Positions 1 through 11,822 of a stretch of 64,000 nucleotides of DNA are shown in pieces. A program made the position numbers and the translations under genes. The first letter of the stretch is position 1, and every line of letters starts with the position of its first letter. This DNA is from Gymnopus androsaceus JB14 (taxonomy: Eukaryota > Basidiomycota > Agaricomycetes > Agaricales > Omphalotaceae): positions 1 through 64,000 of the forward strand of contig ML769668.1 of assembly GCA_009733575.1 (NCBI GenBank). Reading direction: 5' to 3'. A model generated the notes under the pieces. That model was given only the letters and a program-made list of their open reading frames with translations, was not told the origin of the DNA and did not search any database.

Positions 1-1166
1 ACATACCAGGATTGAATTATGAATGGTGAGCATTGCATCGTCCTTCTCACCAGGTCCCCCTCGTTTGTACTTGAGGCCTGCATCAAACGTGAAATCCTTC
101 AATGTTTTCGTATCGAACCAATGATACTATCACGAAGCTACACAATAATCGTAAGCATGAGGAAATGATTCAAGGACAATACTCACATCTGACGCAAAGC
201 ATTTCGTACACTGGATCCAATTTTCTTGACCACTGATAGGAGACGCTTCTCACGGCCAGGAAGGTCAAAGATGTTGACCAGTCTGAGAGCAGTCTTCTCG
301 CGGCGAAGGTGAGTCTATTATAAGTAGATCAAGTGAGTATATATTCCATAGAGAAAACAAGGGAGAACAGACCATGACATCGACAAACAGGAGACAGAAG
401 TTGGTGCGATCCTTACGGTACATCAAGTCTTGACAGATGCATCGAATGGTGGTCTAGAAGAGCAAAGAAAATGAGCTGAATGGGAGAAAACTATAATAGA
501 AGAACATACCCTTTGCTCTGTCGTGACATCCCAAGTATCCTCCAAGCGAATCCTTAGATCTTGGAACATTTCTTGCATGTCACCATTGCCTTGAGCCCTG
601 GCATCATCACGCCGGATGATCTCTTCCTGGAATGTGTATGTTGAAGCCAGAGTGTAAAGACGCGTCGCCATATCGGTTTTCGTCAATGGAGGATCATTAG
701 ATCCAATCTGAAAGGAAACAACGCGTTAGGAATTGAGCAAGAAAGACATGAAAGAACCACTGACTCTGACAAATGCATGGAGATTTGCACGATGAAGTGC
801 ATTCAGTCTGAAGTCGTTGGCCAGTCGGTCAATGGTGATGGCATCGATGACCAAAGTAAGGTCAGAGGAATGAGGACTGGGAGTCTGAGGTGGAGAGGCT
901 TGGCCAAAACCATTGAGTGTCAATTGGGAGCCAGTAGTAGAAGCAGGAGTAGCCATGGGAGTATTGGCAGAGGACTGACTCGGAATAGGACTGGGCATAA
1001 AGCCTGGAGAAGAAAAGCTGGATGAAAAGTTGGAGCCAGCAGTAGAACCAGGGGTAGCCATGGCGTTATTGGCAGAGGACTGACTTGGAGTAGGACCGGG
1101 CATGAAGCCTGGAGAGGAAAAGTTGGGAGAAAAGCTGGGAGAAAAGTTGGGCGACAAGTTTGACAT
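1..1166 (-). CDS. Hypothetical multi-exon protein, 3' end outside the window
   Basis: I do not recognise the function. The start at 1166-1164 opens a Ser/Pro/Phe-rich N-terminus with two imperfect ~33-residue repeats (cores SSPGFMPGPTPSQSSAN and SSPGFMPSPIPSQSSAN), followed by a helical region. Exons read from GT-AG signals are about 1166-765, 707-510, 453-373, 314-187 and one ending at 7, where GTATGT opens another intron, so the gene runs off the left edge. Later exons contain CICQDLMYRKDR and KYKRGGPGEKDD. The layout (small spliced gene, divergent from another gene 190 bp away, near a Plavaka transposase) suggests a transposon accessory gene rather than a housekeeping gene. That role is inferred. 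The exon chain is open through five exons, so the gene itself is well supported; the exact acceptor of the last exon is uncertain. Confidence 0.6.
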
Positions 1167-1355
1167 GATTGTACTGGTGAGAGAAAAACGACGGTGGCCC
1201 TCTCATTTTATACCTGCTTGTCACGAGATTGCAAAGACTGTAAACGATCGGACGATGCGTGAGGGCGTGAGTGCACGAGCGCATCAACAATGTGCGGGGT
1301 ATAAAAGGACGAGTTTGTTTGTTCCTGCTTGTTGGCCGCCACATTTCCCGCCATC
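1167..1355. promoter_or_regulatory. Divergent intergenic region between two spliced genes
   Basis: Only about 190 bp separate the two start codons (1166 on minus, 1356 on plus), so any promoters must overlap. No classical TATA box stands out in a consistent position, although GGGGTATAAAAGG at about 1297-1309 is a plausible TATA element for the plus-strand gene. Assignment is positional. Confidence 0.35.
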
Positions 1356-1969
1356 ATGGTGTCACCTTCGCGTCCTTCGCGTGTACAGAATTCTTCGACG
1401 CGTTTCTCGTAAGTACTCTCAATCTGATGCATCAATATATATCTCTGATAAATGTACACTAGGCCTATCTGGCCTAAAGGGCTTTCTCCTCCTCGCAATC
1501 CAATCAAGCGCTTGGAGAAACAGTAAGTGCTCCTATCATAGATATATCCATTAAATCATCTACAACGGTATATTGCAGTGTTGAAGAGGACCCATTCAAC
1601 AACGACGATGGCCCAAGAGCGCAATCTACTCCGAAGAAAACCACTCCCTTGACCAAGGACCCTGCATATGACATTGAAGATGTTCGGCTTCCCAAGTTCT
1701 GCTGCGAGCTGGTGACACCTCCCGAACGTGAACTTCTTGTTCATTTCCGAAGCGTAGTTGAGGGCCACACTGTGGCATTGCAATCAGAGTTGAGGGCGTA
1801 TCGTGCAGACTTGTGGAGCGTTAGGTCGGAAAATAGGGCCCAGCAACAGTATATCCATATTCTTATTGATACACTCACCAAGAACGGTCTACTTATTCCA
1901 GAGCGTCCAAAGGGGCCAGAGGATTACTTTGAGTACTTGTATAGGGAAGGTGCTAAAGTAATGTTTTAA
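1356..1969 (+). CDS. Small spliced hypothetical protein (about 167 aa), coiled-coil-like C-terminus
   Basis: Function unknown. Three exons, 1356-1408, 1463-1522 and 1579-1969, are joined by introns with GTAAGT donors and TAG/CAG acceptors, and the reading frame stays open across both junctions. The N-terminus is basic and Ser/Pro-rich. The C-terminal two-thirds is helical, with a heptad-like stretch around LQSELRAYRADLWSVRSENR, and it ends in YFEYLYREGAKVMF before TAA at 1967-1969. The gene is divergent from the gene starting at 1166. Genes of this size and composition often sit beside Plavaka/CACTA-type transposases in basidiomycetes, so an accessory role in the neighbouring element is possible but unproven. 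Confidence 0.6.
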
Positions 1970-2215
1970 GTTCTTCATTTCTACCAACAAATGTATACAT
2001 ATTTTATCTCGAAATGTGAATTTGAGTGTGCCCTGGCACAAGCTGCGCACCCAAACTCTGTCCCAATACCGCTGTTGCAGACCGCGAGTGGCCCAAGGTG
2101 CCGGTGAAGGTGAACAAGGTAGAGGATCAGAAGCAGGACTGGTGCATTGCAGAAACTAGTATAAATGTAATTGGGATTGGAGTAATACAACACGTTTGAG
2201 CCACAAAAATGCATC

Positions 2216-2740
2216 CTACTGAGTGGAAGAGGCTCGCAATTGTTCCAGCTCCACGCGCAACCGTTTTGCCTCTGCACGCTCCGCAACCAGCTCCTCCTCA
2301 AGCCTCCGAATAGCTCCTCTGAGCCGACAATTATTTCGGTAAGCCATAGGTACCACTTCATGTATGGGTGCCGAACGACGAAGGAGCTTCAAGCGCGAGA
2401 GAGGCCATTCAGCTTCTTCACCGGTGAGTTTCCAGTCTGGCTTCGAGGATGATACTGAAGGCTGTGTCAATCTGAGTTTCTGAAATCAAATATGTGGTAC
2501 GCGCCTTTGCTCTCCAGCTTCAGATTCTCCGACTCGGAGTTGAGCTTTAAATTAGTCAAATCCTCGGACTCCATCACCATCGTTGCATCTGGATCCAAGA
2601 CCGTATCGCCCTCCTGAGGGCCAGCGGACGCGTTTTGAGCCGGCGATATGTCCAAGATCTGCCTTTGGTTATCTTCGGTTTCAGAGTCGTCGCCCAACTC
2701 TTTCTCATGCTGGACAAAACTCGGGACAGGGCTTTCAGAT
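2216..2740 (-). CDS. Coiled-coil accessory protein, spliced, 5' end unresolved
   Basis: Two exons are visible. One starts near 2740 after a TTCACAG acceptor and encodes an acidic segment containing EGDTVLDPDATMVMES. The last exon ends at the stop at 2216 and encodes LRRSAPIHEVVPMAYR followed by a charged helix (RRLEEELVAERAEAKRL). The same C-terminal block occurs at about 58.1 kb on the minus strand (HRSALVHEVVPTVYQ, then LEEALAVERTRVKQL), and the acidic DATMVM segment also has a counterpart there (DATLVM). Two related genes in separate transposon-like neighbourhoods support a real, conserved accessory protein with a C-terminal coiled coil. The start codon is not certain; a Met near 3137 is a candidate. 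No enzyme motif is seen. Confidence 0.5.
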
Positions 2741-3159
2741 CTGTGAAGACAGTTTATCAGAATATATTTAAGCAAATGAAATAGATATTCAAACATACTG
2801 CATGGAAATAAGTGTTGAGATGAGAGAGTGGAAGCAGGCGAAACAATTACATGCTCAGACAAACATGTCCTCTTATCCTGTCCCGACGCGATCGACTGAC
2901 GTGACCTCGAATATTCCTGTTCAACAAGCACAACATGTCGCAACAAACATGAGCACACATACATCGATGAAAAAGGGGCTGCCTCACCCGGTTTCATCTC
3001 AAGTGTCAGTGCTTCCTATTTCAAGAGTAACACGAGTCGAAAAAGTGCTGTTTGGTCAAATGTTCAATGCTGAGCTTTTGTCTGCGTCTGCGCTATCGCA
3101 AACATCGCATCCGCGCTCGAGGGCAGAATCCGCCATGGGGAAGTCCAGGAAACAGTGAT

Positions 3160-3777
3160 AGTGTCCGTTGGGGGCATTGGCCTGAGAAGCAGCATATTCC
3201 TCTTCGGCTTGGAAGAATGGCTTGAAGATTACGTCGGAATCGTGGAATCGTTGTGAACAACGTTAACGAGGTAGCACGTATCCATAAGCTCGGAGATGAT
3301 CTTGGCCGATGGTGAGTCGGCGTCGTAGATACGAGCCCATTGCTGTACAGGAAATCCTCAGTTATATCTCCAACGATATCCTAGGGGAAAAAAACGGACC
3401 TTACACGCCATGAAGCTGACCGCCTCGACAATGGTAGGTTGGACGAATTCCTGACTTGGGGAATACACCCCAAGTCACGGCGTTGGGTCCGTCAGAATGA
3501 GTGTTAGTGCGAAGGTCGCCACGCTTGTTGATAACGTAGTAAGTGATATTACTGTCTCGTTCAATATGCGAAAGCAGTAACGTGAGCAAGGCGGGATTGA
3601 CAAAGAATTCGAGATACGCCTGTTGAGTGAGGTGAGTGAGTTTCCCGGTGCAATCGCGGAGGACAGACCTTTTGGTACACGTAGCCATTGCGAGGTCCCC
3701 ACTCGTTGATTTTGCTGCCTCCTTCGCTTATGATACGTCCCACCAACTCATTCGGAATGTAGATCTGTTGTGTCTGG
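3160..3777 (-). pseudogene. Chimeric scrap: KH-domain exon joined to MTHFR C-terminus
   Basis: On the minus strand, 3776-3713 encodes QQIYIPNELVGRIISEGG plus SKINE, the core of a PCBP/Hek2-like KH RNA-binding domain; the usual GxxG loop GKGG is changed to SEGG. With no stop or splice site the frame runs straight into WGPRNGYVYQK (3712-3676), the conserved block before the last part of methylenetetrahydrofolate reductase. A 50-bp GT-AG intron follows, then AYLEFFVNPALL and RTNTHSDGPNAVTWGVFP, all diagnostic of the MTHFR C-terminal regulatory domain. A one-base shift near 3459 moves the homology to the frame reading SQEFVQPTIVEAVSFMA. A second intron precedes QWARIYDADSPSAKII, and a second shift near 3235 precedes the terminal FKPFFQAEEEYAASQ. 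The N-terminal catalytic barrel is absent. The retained introns show that genomic DNA was copied, not mRNA. Confidence 0.8.
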
Positions 3778-4046
3778 AGCTGCGCAGAGTTACTCAAAGA
3801 AAAGTAGCTACTGAATCCAGAGAGGACAAGAGTGTATCTGCGCCGAAGAACTGACGACAGATACCCGGATATTGAATAAATAAATGAAGTGATAGCGAGA
3901 TGTACGAGCGCCGAAGAGGACAGACGACTCGCTCGGTGATGGTCAAGAGCAAAGAGGAAGCCATCCAAATATGCTGACATAAGAATCAAAAAATCGACTC
4001 GATTCTGTTGTAAACTCGGATTACATGCAAGTACTGTATTATACTA

Positions 4047-7000
4047 TTACACTATTTCAAAACGTAGCTGCGAGCCTCGTCGAACAGAAGAGCCTGCCCC
4101 AGGGGCTCCTGCAATAAGGAATTGAGCTTCATCTGCAGCCTTCTTCGCAACTTTCCGCACAGCTATCTCTTTCTGAACACTCTTCATTATGATCTCTTGA
4201 GCGTTCAGAGTCGGTGAACCAATTCGAAACTGTTGAACCAGAACAGCATTCCGCATCTGCGCGGTGTTTAGCACAAGGTCTTCTGGGCTTTCATGGCGGA
4301 TGGCAGCCTTCGTTGCACCTTCCTTCCTATGGCGCTCTTGATATACTGGTCGAGAGTCGACTGCAAGACACTTGCGGCCAACACAGTGGTGCTGGACATT
4401 GACTGCACAAAGAATGTCCTGTACAAAATGATTGGATCCGAATGCAAAACAGATGGTGAAGATGAAACGTACCTTTATATCCACCATCACATACTGACCA
4501 GTAAACAGAACCTTGGGCATTCGATATGCAATGGCTTCTGAGGATGAATCTATCAACTGAACGAGAATGCTTCCCGCCTGTTGGCTGAATGCTGCTATCG
4601 TTCGCTCTGGCTGTAAAATCTCTACGACTTGAGCAAGATATAGCTGCTGGTGAGAATTCTGAAGAACAAAGAAACCGCCCACAGTACATGAGCGACCATT
4701 GACCATTGTTATTTGGGAGCATTGGCGGAAATTTGCGGTGTGACGAAGCTGTTCAGGGTATGTGTCGCAATGAGGGAAGACTGATCCTGTTTTGGTCTGA
4801 GAGAATGGACATGGTGGCGTTTTTGAAAGAGTAACAATGCCTGTGTCAAGTAACATGAGAGATATGCTAAAGTCAAAGCAAAAGTCATACCGGCGGCGCC
4901 AGGGGACTTTTTTGGATCCAGTCCAAGATAACTAACCATAGCGCTAGGTGTCGAAACCAGAGATTTAGGGCCAGGACCAAAGGATTTCCATTTTGATGGG
5001 TCCGTCGAGAAAATCCGGGGAGTTACTTTGCTGGCAGATTTTCCGAGTGAGCATAACGAGGAATACAAGGTCATCCCTGTCTGAGTCGTGGAGTCTCCTT
5101 GGTGTAGGTAGAATAAGCCATTGCTGAGAAGATGGCGGACACGATTCCCTTGAGCGAAGGCGAGAGCGATATCGCGAGAGGGTGCCTGTCGGTTGGAATG
5201 AACACTTTTGGCACGTATGACGCATTGAATGATCAGAATGCTTCAGTGGCAAAAAGCATTGCTGGCCCAAAACGTCGTATGTGGAATGGAAGGTGAAGGA
5301 AGATATGGAATTTGGGCTTAGTTGAACCAACGTGAAGTCCATCTGGCAGCGCAGAGCAGAAAATGATCAATTTCATGCTCCAATGTCGGCTACGCTCAAA
5401 GAATAAGCTTCTTTTTGATCGACAACAATGCAGGTTGTACTCACAATAAAGGTATTGATGTTCTCAATCTCAGGCTGCCAAATCAAGGGCACAAGACGAG
5501 AGAGAGCTAACCATGTCTCTCGACATTCATCACTGACTTTGAGATCATGATAATGAACGGAGCAATCTGTGCAATGATTCGAAAGTCACGGCCAGTCAAC
5601 GAACCAGCATACTGTACCAGTGTATGCCCTGCAAGTGCAGACGTTTCAAGGCCTGTGACATCGAAGCTTGAAATCCGTGTTTCAAGTAGCTCTTTGAAGT
5701 CCTTGTTCTTCTTCAGCTGGTTATGGACGAGATCGCGCCACATATACTTGAGGAAACCGAGAAGAATAACATGAAGAATTTCGACAGGCGTATCATGATG
5801 AGGATCAAGGCCTAGTTTATCTTAGAGGTGGACATTGGCATGAGATGATGCGTACCTTTGATTCGCCACACCGGACTGGTTGTTTCCTCTGGAAGTTTCT
5901 TCACTTCTGCATCTAGTGCAGCCTGTTTCGTCTCCGACTTTCGCTTCTTTGCATAAGAACCAAAAAGACGTTCCAGAAAATGCTCCTGAAACGTATCTTT
6001 CACTCCGCTTGCAGTTCGGCTAGCTTTGATTCTTGTTTTTGTGCCAAGCTGTTTGGCATCATCAAGATAGGAGCGAAGTTGTTGAGTTGATTCTTTCCTG
6101 TTGCGAAGCTTGCCAACCTGTGAACGCTGTTTAGTATGGACCATGACAGAGTGCTCGGTTTTCACCTTGACAAAAGAAGAAACACGGTCCACCATCTGTG
6201 AAAAAGACTCGGCAAACTTTTTTTTCTGACCTTTCTTTACTGGCTGGGCGGTAGGATTGGCGTTAGCGGTGTCATCCCCGCTAGTAGCAGAGTGAGCAGA
6301 TGAGGGTGAGGCTGGTCTTGATTCGTCATCACTTGCACTACGAGCATCACTGTTACTTTCATCCGGCGTAGCGTCTCGGTCTTTGGCGTCAACACCTTTA
6401 ACCCAGCATACTCTACAAAAATACTTTCCTCGCAGCCCAATATGTCCCGCAAACTCACTCTGCATGGGATTATCTCCAAGCAAGGCTAACACCCATGGAA
6501 GTAGGAGAACAGGTTCGTTCAGAGAGCAATCCCAAGCCCATATTCCATTTTCCTGAGCAAGTCTACATGAAAATGAGTAACCGAGATGCAAATGGTGAGT
6601 AAAATCAACGTACTCAAGCTGATCGATGATCCCATCGAGCATTTCCAGAGGCGGAGCAGTGTTAGATGTGCAGAGAAAGTGAACATTGTATTCTCTCTGT
6701 GAATCCTCGCGTGTAAGGCCAGCGGCAGTGAACAGAAAGGAATTATGTTTGTTCCATTTTTTAGAGACGTTGCCATATGTGTCGTCGCAGTACATCCAAA
6801 TTGGAAATGAGAGAACACGTCGGCCGCCGGCGAGTTTACGCCATCGATTCCCTTCGTTTGAGTTGGTAAAAGTCCAGAGCTTTGTCGTGTTGTTATTGGA
6901 TCAAAAACATCTGAAGTCGGTATGAGGATACTATTAACTCAAGATCTTGAAACAACTCACCTCGAAGCTTCGATGGATGCGGGAGTCCATAGAGTGGTCC

Positions 7001-8488
7001 TGCATCGACCTGCAATTCCAATAAGTTCTTGAGGAACTGCTCGGCAGGTACCTCAAAATCAACAGTTTTGACAACTCTCCACCCGGAATTGACTTGGTCA
7101 TCACCAACAACTGGGTGCATACGCCAACACTTGGCATAGAGCCCTCCCCACGAGTGAACCACCGCACTGGAATGCAACAAGTCCCATCTGAGAGCATGGC
7201 TGGTTCATAGATATAATAGTCCTGGTCGCGGATTCGAGCCATTGGTGTAAGAAGATTGTCAGGAGCCTCGTGAAGCCATCGTTCAGCTTGTCATGCCTCA
7301 CTCAAGTGTTCACCGCTGTCTTCCGGGTAGAAGTGAAGCTTTGGGCGTACTTCAGGATTTGCCATTTCCTGCGAGTCCAATTAGCGCAAATCTAGAGATA
7401 AAATGAGGAATATACATACTTGCGCAATGATTTGAGCCAAGCTGTTCACATAGTAACGGTTACCGAGAGCCCTGTCATAGCACAACGTATCAATCCCACA
7501 CATTTTCTGTAGTGCTTCATTGAGAGATTTCATTGTCTTTACAGACGGTACGTCCGAGACACCATTGACACGTAATAGCCAAAGGAAAAGATCGAGCTGT
7601 TTTTGGGAGAAAACAGAAAGAGGGAGGTGCATCAGGACATCGAGAGTACAGGTCTAGGAAGATATGTCAACATATGATTGTTACAGAGTAGGGAGTTACA
7701 AACAATTCGATCCTTCCAAGGATACCACTGTCAGCTAGTAGCTTCCTTATCTGTTGTTTGAGCATGTTTATTGGCATGAGGAGCTTCAGTATATGACTCT
7801 ACAATGTAGTCAGTACACCAGGAACTAGATTCGAACTGGAAAACACACCGTGAATGCCCTGGCCTTCTTCTTCAGATCCGGACTCGGGATCGGACTCTGG
7901 TGCATCTCCCTCAGCCTCATCATCTTCGTCATCCGAGTTCACTGCATCCAGCTCTGCGAGACGTTCCAAAAGTGCTCGTGCTATCAATGCAGCACCTTCT
8001 TCTCATGGGCTCTGTTTCAGTGTTGCTTGAGGCCTGGAAGAGTCTGCAAGGTTGAAGAAATCGGGGAAAGGGAAGTTTTCTGCAGGGTCTGGACCTGGTA
8101 CAAAATCATTAGGAGGGACTAACGGATCACCAGCAAGGGAATGCAAAAGATTCTTCAACCCTGCTTCCGCAAGCACCAAATGATCATTGTCATCCTTGCT
8201 TGTTGGGTTGGGTTGGGACAAGGATGGTTCTGGGGTGTTAGATGAGGCAGGACGACGTTGCTGAAGAAGAGCTATATGAGTGTCTGTTCTTTCGTGTTTA
8301 CCACAATTCTTCAGAAGTCGAGGTGTGATATCATTGCAGATAATGCATTTTGCTTTTAATGCACCGTTTTCCGAAACAGTTTGCCAAACTGGATGCAAGA
8401 AAGTAATGGGATATATTGTCAGATGAGAGAAGGAGGTACATCATGGGATAACTTTACCTTGTGGGTCAAGCATGTGGCTTGAACTCAT
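4047..8488 (-). pseudogene. Plavaka-family transposase, broken
   Basis: The start at 8488-8486 (MSSSHMLDPQ) is spliced at 8458/8388 to VWQTVSENG and a BED-like zinc finger (CIICND...HERTDTH). Blocks typical of basidiomycete Plavaka transposases follow in order: an acidic stretch, WYPWKDR, TCTLDVLMHLPLSVFSQKQL, LHFYPEDSGEHL, YYIYEPAMLSDGTCCIPVRW, the catalytic-core block MYCDDTYGNVSKKWNKHNSF, EYNVHFLCTSNTAPPLEML, WVLALLGDNPMQSEFAGHIG with a Cys pair, GHTLVQYAGSLTGRDFRII, and SFNAIIRAKSVHSNRQAPSR. The end at 4047 follows a basic tail. At least ten short introns are present. Damage: in-frame TGA at 8003-8005, 7731-7733 and 7291-7293 (the last at a position that is Arg, CGA-like, in the relatives I remember), and a one-base shift near 7145. 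The product would cut and paste its own element; this copy cannot make it. Confidence 0.88.
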
Positions 8489-8686
8489 TGGCAAATAATC
8501 ACAAAGAATAATTAATCCGAATTCGACTTGGGATGGATTCAGAACTCGTATATTTTAACAGTAGAAAAATGGATTGAAAGATGTTGTCATTCTGGATCCT
8601 AAATGAAACAAGACATTTCTGACTCCAATTAGTTGTGGCCGTGGATTCACGGATAAAATCCATGATCTCCCCAGGTCCATCTCCGA

Positions 8687-10742
8687 TCAATCAAACACCG
8701 GTCTAACGAAGGGCTGCCTGTGTAGAGGTTGTTGGTTGGATGGGAGGTCATTGGCCCAGGCTTGCCCTGACTCTTTGGCTTTGCATTCCCTGTTCTCCAA
8801 GGCCTTGGAATCAATCAACCTAGTAGTCAGTTTGCGGGTCCGTGTGCTTCTGCAAGGCTGTGGGTTTGGTGGTTCAAGGATAGCAGGGATTGGCGCAGGT
8901 GCCGCTGGTGGATGGTCTGGAGCTTGTTCAGGTTCTGGTGGTGTGAGGAAATGGTTGGTCAATGGTTGACCCTTGGACTCTGGTGAGCTAGGATCTCAAG
9001 TTACTTTGATTGGATCTGGGTTGATCTCAATGCCGGCATCTCCAAAAGGTAAATCTTGGAATTGATTGGTGTTCTGGTCTGGTTTTGAACATGTTCATTT
9101 AGAATCTCCCTCCTCAAACCAAACATCTTGCAATTCCAAGAATGTCCTGGTGCTCGGGATATATAGACGGTATGCCCATCGACCCAAGTATCCAACCAAC
9201 ACACCCTCCACTGCCTGCCTCGCCAGCTTCCCTCCAGTCCTCACGTCAGGCAGCGTTGCCCGGCACCTGCAACCAAATGGTCAAAGGTGCGAGGCATTGT
9301 GTCTCTGTTTGGTCCAGACCTCTATTGGGATGTCATTGGGAAACCTTGCTGAGGGCACGAAGCTTTCAACATAGCAGAAAGTTGCAACTCCTTCCACCCA
9401 GAACAAATGCGGAAGCCCAGATTTGTTGAGCAGCATCTGAGTTCCTTCAATAACAGTATGGTTGGCACATTCTGCCATGCTGTTGGCCGCGGAAAAGTAT
9501 GGGGGAACTTTCTCAATGTTGATTCCACATGGGCGCAGTACTCTTCCATGAGTCTGTTATCTAGTTCTTTCCCCCCGTCAATTCGAATGGTGAGTACCCT
9601 CTGTTTCGTCTTGTTCTCTGCTTTCAGATGGTAGTGGTGGAATTCCTTTAGCGTCATCTCACTGCATTTGTTTGACAGAAAAGCTGGAACTTTAACAGTT
9701 GATTGCCCATCCATGAATAGCATCACGTACGATACCCCCCCTCTGCTCTGCGTGCATGTTGGGCCAAAAAGGTCAATATGAACCCTCCCTCTGATGTTCG
9801 AGCTGCTTGTTGAAGGGTTGATGTACTGCTTTACTGTACAAACAGGATTTGCACATTCCGTATACCTCTCTTGATGTGATCTTCAGCCCATCAACCAGGT
9901 TCCGATTTGCCATTTGGTGGATTCAGGGGATGGCAACATGTCCTAACCTTTGGTGCCAGGTGAGTACATCCACTGCCTTCTCATGGGATCTTGCTGATTG
10001 TGCCCTAATCGTGTCCTCCAGTACGTCTACTTCATACATTCTGCCTTTGCCAAAGCCAACCATCATGGTCTTCCCATTGCCAGTTGTGACCGTCATCCGC
10101 CCTTCCCCCCATTTGCCTCTGTAACCGCACCTGTCCAGGGTCGACAGCAATATGAGATTGTGCCCAAAATCCGGTGTGTGTTTCATGTCTTGGAGTTGGA
10201 TACATCTCTTGTCTCCATTGACCTGGGTGACAAACTTGACTGTCCCGATACCCCGAATACAGAACTCTCCCACCTCCCCCGCCATTTTGATAAACATTTT
10301 TACCCAGGAATTAGGAAGGTGAGAATATAGGGGTATATTGTTGGCTTTGCACATAATACATGAATTGGAAAGTGGGTAAGGTACATCTTTATCTACTCCT
10401 CTCACTTGCTGACTATCTCCATTGTTCAGAATGGCATGATTGACTCAGCTGGAGACGTCAGGAGGTTTCGAGCAGGAGGATAGTATTGACGTACCTGGTT
10501 CGGTCTTGGGTGAGTTCATTGCACCAACAAAGATGTCAATGGGGGTGGTGCTAGAGGATGCCGTGGTCCTGTACTTGTTCCTCCAGGACTTGGGAGCTTT
10601 ACCTTCTGCTCCGCCACCTTTGGCCCAGCACCTGTCAATAGTGTGGCTGACTTTGGTGGGGCAAGGGGGGTTTGTGCAGATAGGTCGTTCATGCTTAGGG
10701 TTAGTCATGCATGAGCTGGCAGCCTGTGTTGCAATATGCTGA
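8687..10742 (-). pseudogene. Ty1/copia gag-pol remnant (zinc knuckle, protease, integrase)
   Basis: Reading leftward on the minus strand: a gag end with a Cys/His knuckle (ICTNPPCPTKVSHTIDRCW, 10.68-10.60 kb), a protease/GAG-pre-integrase segment (IQLQDMKHTPDFGHNLILLS and LTWHQRLGHVAIP, 10.22-9.93 kb), an integrase core (FMDGQS, RIDGGKELDN, NSMAECANHTVIEG, 9.74-9.43 kb), the FGCRCRATLP and VEGVLVGYLG blocks (about 9.29-9.19 kb), and the Pro-rich linker ending near 8690. Several frameshifts and stops separate these pieces. Reverse transcriptase and RNase H, which should follow to the left, are missing; the sequence abuts the 5' end of the Plavaka gene at 8.5 kb. The gag part is continued at 11831 across an inserted hAT-type element. 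Confidence 0.8.
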
Positions 10743-10750
10743 GCAAAGAG
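10743..10750. repeat. Target-site duplication, left (GCAAAGAG)
   Basis: An 8-bp direct repeat, GCAAAGAG, flanks the element at 10751-11822; the second copy is at 11823-11830. Confidence 0.8.
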
Positions 10751-11822
10751 CAGAGATTGATACAAGTACTATCCACAGGTTACCTGTACCTGTACCCGCA
10801 GGTATTCATTATCTTGGAGTCCATACCTGTACCCGTGGAAACCCGGCGCTTAAAATACCCGTTACCCGCGGGTATTTTTCATGCAGGTACCCGCGGATGT
10901 CACAGGTACCTGTGAGGTTACATTAGTACAGTAAATATGGTATACATTTGTATAATAGATATTTATATAATGAATGTAAAATAGATACTAATGGTATTAA
11001 ACCAGTAGAGTACTAGTACTTGGACTATACTACTATACTTAGCTACTATGTGTTAGTAGACTTCATTCATATGAATATAACACTCTTTTTCTCCATAATT
11101 TCTTCTATCCATCTTTTTAACAATTTTCTTTCATTCTTCTACATCCCTTCAGCTTAACTCCTAAGTTTGGATACAATTGGTCTAGTAGAACAACCTCTGT
11201 TACCCAATTACTACAAAGTAATGTATTCCACTACCATACTTACCAAGTACTTATCAAGGTACTTATCAACCTCTAATTGAGTGATGACTGTAGTAGTTAC
11301 TTACAAGTAAGTATCAATATTAATGCTGTTTACTTTTAAGAAGTATTGTTGCTCCCTCACTAGTATACTGTAGTAGTCAAGTAGTAGTTCCTGATAAATC
11401 TACTATTAATTAACAGTACTTAGTTGTACTTACTTGGATGGAAGTGCTGACATTGGCAGTAAATACTAAATACTTCATAGTTTAGACCTATTGGCATTGG
11501 TATTTGAACTAGTACTATGGATTAGTTCTTACTATTAGAGTCTATTGCTGATACTAATCCTGATACTAGTAAGTACTAAGACATACTTATCATGTAAAAT
11601 GACATCTCTATTAAACTTATGCCATTTTATACATTAAAATTTAATTGATATCAAGTCAGCAGGTAGTGCAGGTAGCCCACGGGTATCTGCAATTCCATCA
11701 AAACTCATACCTGTACCTGTGGGCACCTGTACCCATGGATAGTGACCATCTGTGGGTGCCAAAAACCGGCAGGTATTTTGGCGGATGTACCTGCGGGTTT
11801 CACCACCTGCGACCAAGCTCTG
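10751..11822. mobile_element. Non-autonomous hAT-type element inserted in copia gag
   Basis: A 1,072-bp element with imperfect terminal inverted repeats beginning CAGAGATTGATACAAG on the left and CAGAGCTTGGTCGCAGG read inward from the right. It is bounded by an exact 8-bp duplication GCAAAGAG, as expected for hAT transposition. Both ends are rich in GGTACC/TACCCGC motifs (10.79-10.92 and 11.66-11.81 kb); the centre is AT-rich and has no ORF worth naming. Removing the element and one duplication joins the flanking gag frames as KKQLAALFA|QHIATQAASS, an independent check on both ends. Confidence 0.85.

Noticed and set aside
2802..3158. Plus-strand 118-codon frame
   Set aside because: It has no recognisable motif and overlaps the 5' part of the minus-strand accessory gene. 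Probably chance.
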